Origin: CAYWNK01 sp047639615
Lineage (GTDB): Bacteria > Planctomycetota > UBA1135 > GCA-002686595
DNA length: 15,096 nucleotides
Direction: 5' to 3'
NCBI GenBank assembly: GCA_047639615.1
Contig: JBLIOL010000108.1
Span: 1 to 15,096, forward strand
Part shown: in pieces, positions 1 through 7,521 of the stretch
Layout: each line of letters starts with the position of its first letter
Numbering within the stretch: position 1 is the first letter of the stretch
Translations under genes and position numbers: made by a program
The notes under the pieces: model-generated
Told to the model about the DNA's origin: nothing
Seen by the model: only the letters and a program-made list of their open reading frames with translations
Database searches by the model: none

Positions 1-112
1 CCAGGACCCAAGCCAGGCGTCCTGAGCCCCATAGCTGCGGGGTCCTTCACCAACGCTAGTCTCCTCACCAACTCGGCGAAGACTGGTCGGGTTCCGTAGT
101 CGTTGGAGCGCG

Positions 113-128
113 TGGGGTAAGGTCCCCA
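113..128 (+). promoter_or_regulatory. Small hairpin that would hold the ribosome binding site in its loop
   Basis: TGGGG (113-117) and CCCCA (124-128) are perfect inverted repeats around TAAGGT, so the AAGG Shine-Dalgarno candidate sits in the loop, just ahead of the ATG at 131. Five base pairs only; it may be chance. Confidence 0.2.
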
Positions 129-130
129 TC

Positions 131-1381
131 ATGGAGTCCCAATCAGTCCGCACACTTTCACGCCGGGGGGCGCAGCTCGCCGGCCAGTCGCCGATGGCGG
201 GATACCTCGTAGAGCACTTTGCGCGTTCGGGGTCACGCTGGCACGCGAGCGACAATCCCGATGGCTACGTCGCACTCTGCATTGCGGAGAACAGCCTGAT
301 GGCAGACCTGCTGATCCCCGGGCTCATGGATGTAGAGGCGCCGCCAGCGCGAGTCCTTGGATATGACGCCATGGTAGGCGCGCAGGCATTCCGCAAGCAG
401 CTCGCGAATTTCATGGAGCGGACCTTCCTCGGTCGACGCTTCGCGCCCGAGCAAATCGCAGTGATGGCCGGTGCGGGCACCGTCCTTGAAAACGTGTTCT
501 TTGCTCTGGCTGACCCGGGGGACGCCGTCTTGATTCCGACACCAAGCTATGCGGGGTTCTGGACCGACCTGGAGACTCGCGACGACATCCATATCGTCCC
601 CGTGCACTGCCCGAGCGAGGATGGTTTTCGCCTGACGAGGGACCGACTCGACGCAGCCCTTGAGAGCACAGAGCGCGACGTGAAAGCCGTGCTCTTTACC
701 AACCCCGACAACCCGCGCGGCAGCGTCGCGACGGCGGGCGAGATCGAGGCTCTCTTGGAATGGGCCGAGTCACGCAACCTGCATGTGGTCTTCGACGAGA
801 TCTATGCCCTGTCCGTGTTCGGCGAAACACCCTTTACCAGTGTCGCCACATTGCGCCCCGCCTTAGGGGAACGGGTCCATATCGTCTGGGCCTTTAGCAA
901 GGACTTCGGAGCCAGCGGCCTCCGCTGCGGCCTGCTGGTCAGCGAGAATCAGGCCTTGCTGGCAGCGGTAGACGGGCTTGCGTACTGGGGAGCGGTGTCG
1001 GGCCACACGCAATGGCTACTCGGGCAGATGATCTCCGACGACAAATGGGTCGATCACTACCGCGCCGAGCTACGCCGACGGTTGCGTGAGAGGTACGAGT
1101 GCGTGGCCAAGGCGCTCGACACAGCCGGCATCCCAATGATCCCCGCAGAAGCCGGGATCTTCGTCCTCTGCGATTTGCGCAGATTCCTCCCGGAGCCAAG
1201 CTGGGCTGAAGAGCATTCGCTCTGGTGCAGGATCCTTGACGATGCCAACGTCAACATCACCCCCGGCTCGGCATGTCGCATCGCCGAGCCCGGCTTCATG
1301 AGGCTCTGCTACGCATCCGAACCCATAGAGGCTGTGCTGGCGGGAATTGAAAGAGTCGGGCGCCTGCTCCAGCTGCTCTAA
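131..1381 (+). CDS. ACC synthase-like PLP-dependent aminotransferase (class I/II, fold type I)
   Basis: A 416-residue cytoplasmic enzyme with no signal peptide. It aligns by eye with 1-aminocyclopropane-1-carboxylate synthases along its whole length. IAEN (51-54) matches the ACC synthase GLAEN segment. GYDAMVG (77-83), followed by FRKQLANFM, holds the tyrosine (Y78) that reaches across the dimer. AGAGTVLENVFFALADPGD (113-131) is the cofactor phosphate loop. NPDNPRG (191-197) and FDEIY (221-225) place N194, D222 and Y225 around PLP. SKDFGASGLRCG (256-267) contains the Schiff-base lysine K257. PGSACRIAEPGFMRLCYA (378-395) gives R391, the expected substrate-carboxylate arginine. Family members use S-adenosylmethionine (to ACC) or act as ordinary aminotransferases; the sequence does not decide which. 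The ATG at 131 follows AAGG (119-122) by eight bases. The gene stands alone and converges on the next one. Fold and family are secure; substrate is not. Confidence 0.9.
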   Translation: MESQSVRTLSRRGAQLAGQSPMAGYLVEHFARSGSRWHASDNPDGYVALCIAENSLMADLLIPGLMDVEAPPARVLGYDAMVGAQAFRKQLANFMERTFLGRRFAPEQIAVMAGAGTVLENVFFALADPGDAVLIPTPSYAGFWTDLETRDDIHIVPVHCPSEDGFRLTRDRLDAALESTERDVKAVLFTNPDNPRGSVATAGEIEALLEWAESRNLHVVFDEIYALSVFGETPFTSVATLRPALGERVHIVWAFSKDFGASGLRCGLLVSENQALLAAVDGLAYWGAVSGHTQWLLGQMISDDKWVDHYRAELRRRLRERYECVAKALDTAGIPMIPAEAGIFVLCDLRRFLPEPSWAEEHSLWCRILDDANVNITPGSACRIAEPGFMRLCYASEPIEAVLAGIERVGRLLQLL

Positions 1382-1399
1382 CGGGCTCACCGCGCCGCC

Positions 1400-1430
1400 A
1401 TCCGCCTTGCACTCACTCAGCGGATAAGGC
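1400..1430. terminator. Weak hairpin between two convergent genes
   Basis: ATCCGC (1400-1405) pairs with GCGGAT (1420-1425); alternatively GCCTT (1404-1408) pairs with AAGGC (1426-1430). It lies in the 111-base gap between the convergent aminotransferase and metalloprotease-like genes, where a terminator is expected. There is no T-run and the stems are short, so this is a weak candidate. Confidence 0.2.
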
Positions 1431-1492
1431 CACAGTTGCGACTCGTCGATCCCTTGGAGGCCAGAAGCGAATGAGGCTATGGGCAGGCCAGA

Positions 1493-4400
1493 TTAGCGCT
1501 TGGCTGCGCTGATCGTGAACTGGGCAATGCCTGGCTGGGTACCCCAGGTGGCTAGACCGATACGGTAGCGGTTTTCTATGGGAAGAATCGGGACACGATC
1601 GAAGATCTGGAGGGCGTCGAGTCGGACGCTGACCTCGTCGTCGAGGCACTCGAAAGTTAACTCCCGCGGCCCTTCCCCCTCCCCGAGCTCAAGAGCCGCA
1701 GTCTCGTAGACGAGCCGGTCGTAGCGCTCGAGGCGCGCGCTGACATGGCCGCTTCCAACCGGCACGAGGATTAAGGTCCAACCCGACAAACCGTCTTTCT
1801 CGCCTTCACCCTGGATTGTGATCAACAACTTCGGAGCGCGTGACTCGCGCACGATCTCGAGCTCTAGACGAACATCAAGGATATCGTCGGTGACATTCTC
1901 TTTGAGCCACATGAGGTTGGAAGGTGAGTCCTTGGGAAACCCGGGGCGCACCGTAAAGCGTCGCCACTCGACCCCCTTGTCCGTGTCCGATCCGTAGAGC
2001 GACTTGTTCTGAGTCTTGAACGCTCCGACAGTGGTCTTGGCCTTGCTCTTCAACTTACGTCCGTCGAGGCGTGCGATGCGCTTCCATTTCACGTCGCGTT
2101 GAGCCCTTCGCGGCGTGACCGGATCTGTATCCTCGCGGAAGTCAAGCGCACTACCGTCCAACTCAGAGAGCGCCAGGATCAGCCCGGCGGGACCGGACCT
2201 GTTCTTGATCTTCACAAGTACGCTGTGGCGTCCCGCGGCCAATTCGATTTCGAACCGCTGGGCATCCGGCAAATTCTTGAAGGGGCCTCTCCAACTTGCG
2301 TTGGTGGACGAACCATTCCTGCCCCGACCGCGGTACGCGCCGATTCGCACGCCGTCCACAAACAGGCTGAAGTCGTCATCAGCTCGCACGTGAACGGCAA
2401 GCTCCTTGGACTCCTTCAGCGTGATGCTCGTGACCGCATAGATCGCTGCATCGCGCTGCCCGTAGGGCTCGTAGTCAAACTTCACCCAACCGCCCGGGTC
2501 GATCGTAACCGCAGGATTGCTGGCTCTCTCCCAGGTGCCGGTCGGTTCGCGCCAAATCAATACGGTGTTCGCATCCTTCGTCGAGCGCAGGGCTGGAACC
2601 TTTTGCTTGAAATCTATCAACCACTCGGGTTCGAAGGGGATCGCGCCCGCATCGCCACGCTTGGTGAAGAACGGGCCGACCGTCTGCCACTTGGAAATCA
2701 CCCCGTGCGCGGCGCGCGCCTCGCTGGCCTCCTGTCGGCCGTACGATTTCGTGTTCGCGAGCTCTTTCCCGACCCTGTCGCGCGGAAGTGGCGAAGTCGG
2801 ATAACTATCGTTGGAACCCTCGAATAGCTCGTAAGAGCCCTCATCAAAGGCCAGGATTTCGAGGCCGATGGCACGTCGGTCACGCTCCTCCAGCGGAAAG
2901 CCGAAGCGCACCAGATCGTCGAAGGCTCGCGGACCAAAGGCCTTGACGAGGTAGTACGCGAGGCCGCGCACGATGTAGGGTTCGCGGCCATCGTGTACGG
3001 GGGCATCCCTGTAGGCGCGGAAGAAACGCCGCAGGGGTGACCAGTCGTGACGCGCCTTGGAGAGGCTCGCGTACTCGTCGACGAAATGCAGGAAGAAACC
3101 CGCGCTGGGGCCATAGTTCTGAATGCGCCAGTAAGGCAGGTCGCGATCGATGAAGTACTTCTGGAATTGCTCCAGGTTCGAATCGAAGGAGTGCAGCGCG
3201 TCGCTGTCCTGATCGAGGGCTTCAAATGCGTAGGCAGCACCTAGGTTGGCGAGTCCCTCACGAAAGCCGGCAAAGATGGGTCGCGTGTCATCGATGCAGT
3301 GCGTCAGCTCGTGGTAGAGGAGCCCCGTGTCCACACGCACGGGTTTATCCGGATCGGACTGGGCATTTCCGATGTCAATGATTTTGCCCCCGCCGATGCC
3401 GCCGCCGAAATCGAACAACTCCTTGAAGTAGACCGTGACCCGGTCTCCGTTGGGGTTTGGCTTGCGACCGAACAGGTCGGTCAGGAAAACGTAGGCGATG
3501 TCGAAGTTCAATTTTGAACTGGCCGGAATTCCGCGCAGCAACTTGTCGGGTCCAATCAACAGGAAGGCGTGGGTTGCGAGGGTTGTGGTTCGTTCCCAAG
3601 AGGGGTGGCCTAGTGCCGCCTCGACGACCTCCATCTCGGACTCGGGTGTCAGCGCGAGCCACTCCACTTCCATTGGGGGTAACAACTCCCCCGCCAGGGC
3701 TCTGACATCTCGATCATCGCTGCGGTGCGAGCGCCGCATGAGTTCTAAGGCCACCGGATACTCACCCCGTGAAGCCCGCGCCTGGGCCTCCTTGACCAGG
3801 CCTGCGCTAAAACCCAACTTGTCCTCCAGCTTCTTGACCAGCGCCTCCTGCTCAGGAGTCAGCTCACGGATCAAGCGCTGGGCAATGTCGTCCACCCGCT
3901 GCATGGTGCGTTTCGCATCGCCCAGCGCTCCGATAACCGCACGGTCGGCCTGCTCGGCAAGCGCGCCACCAGTGCGTTCGAGAAGGCGCATAGCGCCGTG
4001 TAATTGACCGCGGCTGCTCATGCGCCCCGCGATGATCCGCCAGTAGCGGATCTTCTCCTTGCTGATGCGACTGGCAACGATGAGCTTCTCCTCGGTGCTG
4101 AGCTCCGCCGGTTGGAACTCACCAACCTTCAACAATGCGTCTCGAAAGCGTTCCTTCGTGTCGTCATCTCCGGCCCTGCGAAGCCCGCCCTCAAGAGCAA
4201 GCCAGGCACCGCGCGAGTCGCCTTTCGACTTGAGCTGCAAGGCCTCGGCGATCACGCCCTTCAACTCCTCCTCGCCTTGTGTGCCGAGGAAGCCGGGCAG
4301 CCGGATCGACTCCACCTCCGAGTAGCCATCCTCGTCCGGGGTCGGATACTCCAGCGGTGTCGCGGCCCCACTAGCTAGATCTACGAACGTGACGAAGATG

Positions 4401-4741
4401 AGGACCTCATCGCCAATCTTGGCGTAGCCCTCTTCGGGAAGGTCCAAGCTCAGATCCAGCTGTACGCTGCGCCCCACCTTCCAACGACTGGTGGGCGACT
4501 TAAAGGGCACATCGGTCAAGCTGTAGTCATCGGCCCAAGCATCGACAGCCACGCGCAGCTTGTAGTCCTTCCCGATCCGCTCTCGTGCCACGAACGACAG
4601 TTGCAGACTGAACTTACCCAGCCTATCGAGCCCGGAGACATGCCCCCGCACCTCCACCGGAACGCTCGCGGGGTCCGCAGACTGCAGAGGGGCAGGCGAT
4701 ACGATCGAACAGATGGAAAGAAGCAGCTGAGTGCAGAGCAT
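1493..4741 (-). CDS. Large exported gluzincin-like (HELTH) metalloprotease-like protein with C-terminal beta-sandwich domains
   Basis: From the ATG at 4741 the product has 1082 residues. Order: hydrophobic export segment (1-22); beta-rich domain (about 28-150); long helical, TPR-like region (about 155-365); catalytic-type region with H477-E-L-T-H481 and, 14 residues on, E495 in FREGLAN, as in peptidase MA-like gluzincins (two His and a Glu bind zinc, E478 is catalytic). A PA14-like or jelly-roll beta region follows (about 680-862; AVHVRADDDFSLFVDGVRIG is typical of such ligand-binding sandwiches). The last ~200 residues (885-1082) look like a LamG/DUF1080-type sandwich. It likely acts on a protein or polymer outside the cytoplasm; the substrate is unknown. 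Start: AGGA lies nine bases before ATG 4741, but this start leaves no positively charged n-region. A TTG at 4882 in frame would add 47 residues including R32 and K36, so the start is uncertain. It lacks the C-terminal domain shared by three neighbours. Confidence 0.8.
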   Translation of the reverse strand: MLCTQLLLSICSIVSPAPLQSADPASVPVEVRGHVSGLDRLGKFSLQLSFVARERIGKDYKLRVAVDAWADDYSLTDVPFKSPTSRWKVGRSVQLDLSLDLPEEGYAKIGDEVLIFVTFVDLASGAATPLEYPTPDEDGYSEVESIRLPGFLGTQGEEELKGVIAEALQLKSKGDSRGAWLALEGGLRRAGDDDTKERFRDALLKVGEFQPAELSTEEKLIVASRISKEKIRYWRIIAGRMSSRGQLHGAMRLLERTGGALAEQADRAVIGALGDAKRTMQRVDDIAQRLIRELTPEQEALVKKLEDKLGFSAGLVKEAQARASRGEYPVALELMRRSHRSDDRDVRALAGELLPPMEVEWLALTPESEMEVVEAALGHPSWERTTTLATHAFLLIGPDKLLRGIPASSKLNFDIAYVFLTDLFGRKPNPNGDRVTVYFKELFDFGGGIGGGKIIDIGNAQSDPDKPVRVDTGLLYHELTHCIDDTRPIFAGFREGLANLGAAYAFEALDQDSDALHSFDSNLEQFQKYFIDRDLPYWRIQNYGPSAGFFLHFVDEYASLSKARHDWSPLRRFFRAYRDAPVHDGREPYIVRGLAYYLVKAFGPRAFDDLVRFGFPLEERDRRAIGLEILAFDEGSYELFEGSNDSYPTSPLPRDRVGKELANTKSYGRQEASEARAAHGVISKWQTVGPFFTKRGDAGAIPFEPEWLIDFKQKVPALRSTKDANTVLIWREPTGTWERASNPAVTIDPGGWVKFDYEPYGQRDAAIYAVTSITLKESKELAVHVRADDDFSLFVDGVRIGAYRGRGRNGSSTNASWRGPFKNLPDAQRFEIELAAGRHSVLVKIKNRSGPAGLILALSELDGSALDFREDTDPVTPRRAQRDVKWKRIARLDGRKLKSKAKTTVGAFKTQNKSLYGSDTDKGVEWRRFTVRPGFPKDSPSNLMWLKENVTDDILDVRLELEIVRESRAPKLLITIQGEGEKDGLSGWTLILVPVGSGHVSARLERYDRLVYETAALELGEGEGPRELTFECLDDEVSVRLDALQIFDRVPILPIENRYRIGLATWGTQPGIAQFTISAAKR

Positions 4742-4867
4742 GGCAAGCCATCCTACAGTACCGAGCACGGGCGATTTTGACTGGATCCGCGAGGAAAGGT
4801 AGGCATCCAGGAGAGGTCGACACTTCCCTGACTCCGATGTGAACGATCCTTGCCCAGCTTGGATTGC

Positions 4868-4881
4868 TGGCAAACTTGCCA
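4868..4881. promoter_or_regulatory. 14-bp perfect palindrome upstream of the metalloprotease-like gene
   Basis: TGGCAAACTTGCCA is a perfect palindrome about 127 bases upstream of the favoured ATG (4741) of the downstream minus-strand gene. It has the size and symmetry of a dimeric repressor site. It overlaps the alternative TTG start region at 4882, so if that start is real the palindrome is coding. No cognate regulator is visible. Confidence 0.25.
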
Positions 4882-4931
4882 ACAGTTAGTGAGGTAGCCT
4901 CCCGCTGCCACTCGGCCCACAACAGGTAGTG

Positions 4932-4968
4932 CAGGATGCCGCCTCCCCAAGGGGGCGGCGGCATCCTG
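4932..4968 (-). terminator. Strong GC-rich hairpin after the LamG-like gene
   Basis: CAGGATGCCGCC (4932-4943) pairs perfectly over 12 bp with GGCGGCATCCTG (4957-4968). An inner CCCC/GGGG can extend the stem across a small bulge. It lies 24 bases beyond the stop of the minus-strand gene ending at 4992 and before the next minus-strand gene, so it probably ends or protects the upstream transcript. There is no U-tract on either side, so it is not a textbook intrinsic terminator. Confidence 0.6.
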
Positions 4969-4991
4969 GCGCATAGTCGGAGTAGGGAGGA

Positions 4992-6089
4992 CTATTGGAA
5001 TGTTATCGATAGCCCGTCCGAGAAGTTCGAGGTGGGCGTCGGGTTCAGGTCCCGGTACCAACACTGGAAGTTCCACGTCTCGCCCGCCATGATTGCCGCG
5101 GTACCCGTGGGAATCGGAGTGTTGGGCAGGTCTAGCAGTAGGCTGACCTCTCCGATCGCGCCAGAGTTCAGGATGTTCGCGTTGTAACGACCGATGGAAC
5201 CGGTCACGCACAAGTTGCCCTGGCTGGCGCCCGGATTCGCCACGAAACCCTGGGTGACGGAGTTAAGGAAGAAGGCGAATTGGTTCTGCGGCATCTGCGA
5301 GCAGGTCAGGGTCACATCGTTGTCGATGGCTGCATCCGACCCGGCGGCGTGGATCTGGGCGTCTTGCCCAGAGGAATTGACCACCGCCGGCCCACAGTAG
5401 TTGGTTCCGAGACCGCCGAAGACCTGCACGACACTCATGTCGTCAAAGAAGACTTCGCCCGTCGCGCCCGGAAGAGCGTAGAGGTCGAATGTCTCAATCC
5501 CCGCGCTGGCGTGTGCCTGCGCTCCGTTGTAGCCAGCCGTCCAGACCCAAGAGGTTATCGAGGTGCCGTTGTAGTAGGCGGTCGCGAAGTCGCCGTCTAG
5601 GTCGACTTCAATCCGCAGCTCAACCCAGGCGTCAAACACGACAGACGAGACCGTGGTCGTACCTCCGCCGAAGAAATTCAACTGGCCGGATGTCATGTCG
5701 AAGTCGTAGTAGCAGGCCCACTCATAAGGACCGCCGTCCTGATACGAGTTCATCACAATCCAGTCAAAGAATCCGGTACTGGTGCTCGGTAGATAGACAT
5801 AAGTGCTGACGATCCACTGCCCCGAGGTGGCACCGGTTATGTCGTGCACGCTGTCTGAGCCGTCCGCGATCGAAATGGACTGGGAGCCAGCATGCGCCTG
5901 GCCATTGCCCACTTGAGTCACCGTCGTTGTCACGCCATCCCAACCAGCCCAGCCCCCTTGGCCTTCGAGCGAACCCAGTGCGTGGGACTCGAAGTCGTCG
6001 CTGAACTGCGCTGACGCTTGCGGTGCCAAGCCGAGGCAGGTGAACGCGAGGGCGAGGGCAGTGCTGGTCTTCTGGGCATTACTAGCCAT
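4992..6089 (-). CDS. Secreted LamG/jelly-roll-like protein with shared planctomycete-type C-terminal domain
   Basis: A 365-residue exported protein. The ATG at 6089 is preceded by AGGAG with a seven-base spacer, the best ribosome site in the window, and opens a clear signal peptide (K7, hydrophobic core TALALAFTCLGLA, likely cleavage ASA|QF after residue 27). Upstream codons remain open to 6233 but lack these features. Residues 28-226 begin QFSDDFESHALGSLEGQGGW and run as alternating beta strands ending GEVFFDDMSVVQVF, typical of LamG/concanavalin-like jelly rolls that bind sugars or act as adhesive modules; no catalytic residues are evident. Residues 227-365 are the domain shared with two other proteins here: GTNYC, NSSG, QNQFAFFLNS, SQGNLC, IGRY, LLLDLPNTP, FQCWYRD, SNFSD, ITFQ-stop. 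Function is not known; a structural or surface-binding role is inferred. Confidence 0.85.
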   Translation of the reverse strand: MASNAQKTSTALALAFTCLGLAPQASAQFSDDFESHALGSLEGQGGWAGWDGVTTTVTQVGNGQAHAGSQSISIADGSDSVHDITGATSGQWIVSTYVYLPSTSTGFFDWIVMNSYQDGGPYEWACYYDFDMTSGQLNFFGGGTTTVSSVVFDAWVELRIEVDLDGDFATAYYNGTSITSWVWTAGYNGAQAHASAGIETFDLYALPGATGEVFFDDMSVVQVFGGLGTNYCGPAVVNSSGQDAQIHAAGSDAAIDNDVTLTCSQMPQNQFAFFLNSVTQGFVANPGASQGNLCVTGSIGRYNANILNSGAIGEVSLLLDLPNTPIPTGTAAIMAGETWNFQCWYRDLNPTPTSNFSDGLSITFQ

Positions 6090-6407
6090 TGTAATTCTCC
6101 TAGGTGTTGGTCGATCCGCATCATCCGCGGATCGATCATGAGTGGTGATTGCTTGAATGATTGGCTCTACGCCCGATGCGAGTCGAGTATAGGACCCGGT
6201 CGCCGTTTCGAGGGAGGACTCTCGAGCCTGCACAGGAGAGCAGCGTTTTGGAGCGCAGGGGATGCTGCGAAAGCTGCAGAGGCAGGGTGTGGCGTGCGTT
6301 AACTGTTGTCGATCCAGTCTTGTCGCTCCCTATTCACAGACTACGCGAAGTCCAGGGGATTCGTTCATCGGAGCCTGCCCGAGCCAAAAGCTGATACCTT
6401 GCTTCCT
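6090..6407. other. Divergent intergenic region (318 bases)
   Basis: This stretch separates the divergent LamG-like (-) and metallophosphoesterase (+) genes and must hold both promoters. I see the AGGAG site of the minus gene (around 6097-6101) and the inverted repeat at 6111-6135. I could not identify a convincing -35/-10 pair in either direction. Reading frames extending the two genes into this region lack signal-peptide character and start signals. Confidence 0.5.
6111..6135. promoter_or_regulatory. 9-bp perfect inverted repeat upstream of the LamG-like gene
   Basis: TCGATCCGC (6111-6119) and GCGGATCGA (6127-6135) are perfect inverted repeats with a seven-base loop. They lie 22-46 bases upstream of the ATG at 6089, just beyond its AGGAG site, in the divergent region shared with the metallophosphoesterase gene. 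It could be a dimer-binding operator or a 5' UTR stem; the sequence cannot tell which. Confidence 0.4.
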
Positions 6408-7394
6408 ATGAAGGCTACACGCAGAGAGTTCATGAAGACCGCTGCTGCAGGAGTATGCGTCGTCAAGTTTCGCCCGCCTGTACACGCCAGAGAGAATCTA
6501 GGAAAGCTGCGCTTTGGCATGTGCGCAGATGTGCACAAGGACATCATGCACGACGCCGACGAACGTCTCGGCGCCTACCTCATGGCCATGACAGAGAAGC
6601 GCGCGCACTTCGTCGCGCAGATGGGAGACTTCTGTCAGCCCAAGTCGGCCAATGACTCATTCCGCAAGGTTTGGCGAAGCTGGAAGGGCGACCAATACAA
6701 CGTCATTGGCAACCACGACATGGACGGCGGCGCTAACCGCGAACAATTTCGTGACTACCTCGGCATGCAGGCGGGCTACTACAGCTACCTCCAACAGGGC
6801 TATCGCTTCATCGTCCTTGACGGCAATGACAAACATAAGGACGCGCCCGGCGGCTACCCGAGACACATCGGCGCGGAGCAGCGCACCTGGCTCACTGAGA
6901 CCCTTGCCTCCACCACCGAACCCGTCGTCGTGCTGGTGCACCAGAGCCTTGAGAACTCATCGGGCGTCGACAACGGCGCTGAGGTTCGCACCATCTTGGA
7001 GGCCGCCAACGAAGCCGCGGGTTGGAAGCGAGTCCTCGCCTGCTTTAGCGGACACCACCACTTGGACGACTTGGTCGAGATCGAAGGCATCCCCTACATC
7101 CAGGTCAATTCCATGTCCTACCAATGGGTGGGCGGTAAGCAGAAGCACGCGAGCTATCCCGCCGAGGTCCACGCCGAGCACCCTTGGATCGAGTACACCT
7201 GCCCCTACGCGGACCCGCTCTGGTCCTTCGTCACGATCGATCCCAAGGGCGAGCTCCGGATCGAGGGCATCCGCTCAAAGTGGGTCGGTCCCTCGCCCGA
7301 AGAGCTCGGCTATCCAGAAGGCAAGAATACGCGAGGCATCTCGCCGAATATCTCAGCTCGCCTGCTCTCCCTGGAGGTCAAGAAGGGAGAGTGA
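6408..7394 (+). CDS. Tat-exported calcineurin-like metallophosphoesterase
   Basis: Starting at ATG 6408 gives 328 residues. TRREFMK (4-10) matches the twin-arginine consensus S/T-R-R-x-F-L-K; a short hydrophobic stretch and a possible cleavage after VHA (27) follow. This motif decides the start, since an in-frame ATG at 6306 would bury it 34 residues in, and no clear Shine-Dalgarno is seen. Metal-site motifs appear in the family order: D41-x-H43 (CADVH), GD74, GNHD (101-104), H178 (LVHQS) and GHHH (215-218). Such enzymes bind two metal ions and hydrolyse phosphomonoesters or phosphodiesters; the arrangement resembles class III phosphodiesterase-like proteins. The substrate is unknown. Tat export fits a cofactor-loaded enzyme folded before transport. 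It converges on the sigma-fusion gene. Confidence 0.88.
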   Translation: MKATRREFMKTAAAGVCVVKFRPPVHARENLGKLRFGMCADVHKDIMHDADERLGAYLMAMTEKRAHFVAQMGDFCQPKSANDSFRKVWRSWKGDQYNVIGNHDMDGGANREQFRDYLGMQAGYYSYLQQGYRFIVLDGNDKHKDAPGGYPRHIGAEQRTWLTETLASTTEPVVVLVHQSLENSSGVDNGAEVRTILEAANEAAGWKRVLACFSGHHHLDDLVEIEGIPYIQVNSMSYQWVGGKQKHASYPAEVHAEHPWIEYTCPYADPLWSFVTIDPKGELRIEGIRSKWVGPSPEELGYPEGKNTRGISPNISARLLSLEVKKGE

Positions 7395-7504
7395 GCAACC
7401 CGCATGAGCATGCTGCAGCGGCACAGCGTGCATTGGCAGACCGACTCTCTCACCTTGAGCAAGTTCACAACGCCGCGATGCAGCTGTGCGCAGTGGAAGC
7501 CTGA
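7391..7504 (+). CDS. Possible 37-residue ORF translationally coupled to the metallophosphoesterase
   Basis: A GTG at 7391 overlaps the preceding TGA stop in the coupling arrangement GTGA, and AAGG lies four bases before it. The 37-residue product is rich in Ala, His, Gln and Leu (AAAAQRALADRL...), would form one amphipathic helix, has no membrane segment and resembles nothing I recognise. It ends 17 bases before the convergent sigma-fusion gene. The spacer is short and the ORF is tiny, so it may be chance. Confidence 0.25.
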   Translation: MSNPHEHAAAAQRALADRLSHLEQVHNAAMQLCAVEA

Positions 7505-7521
7505 GAGTTTAGGCGAGGTGT

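Noticed and set aside
1..130. Inverted repeat CAGGAC (2-7) / GTCCTG (19-24) as a terminator of an upstream gene
   Set aside because: Six-base stem with an 11-base loop, no T-run and no upstream gene visible; indistinguishable from chance.
2099..2827. A 242-codon plus-strand reading frame inside the HELTH gene
   Set aside because: It lies antisense to a long gene with clear domains, is rich in Arg, Gly and Pro as expected of a GC-rich shadow frame, and shows no recognisable motif.
6306..6336. TTGTCG ... TATTCA as a sigma70-type promoter for the metallophosphoesterase
   Set aside because: The spacing is about 19 bases and both boxes match weakly; not enough to call.
6652..7407. A 251-codon frame overlapping the metallophosphoesterase on the same strand
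   Set aside because: Thr/Ser/Arg/Pro-rich out-of-frame product; the metal-site motifs are all in the other frame.
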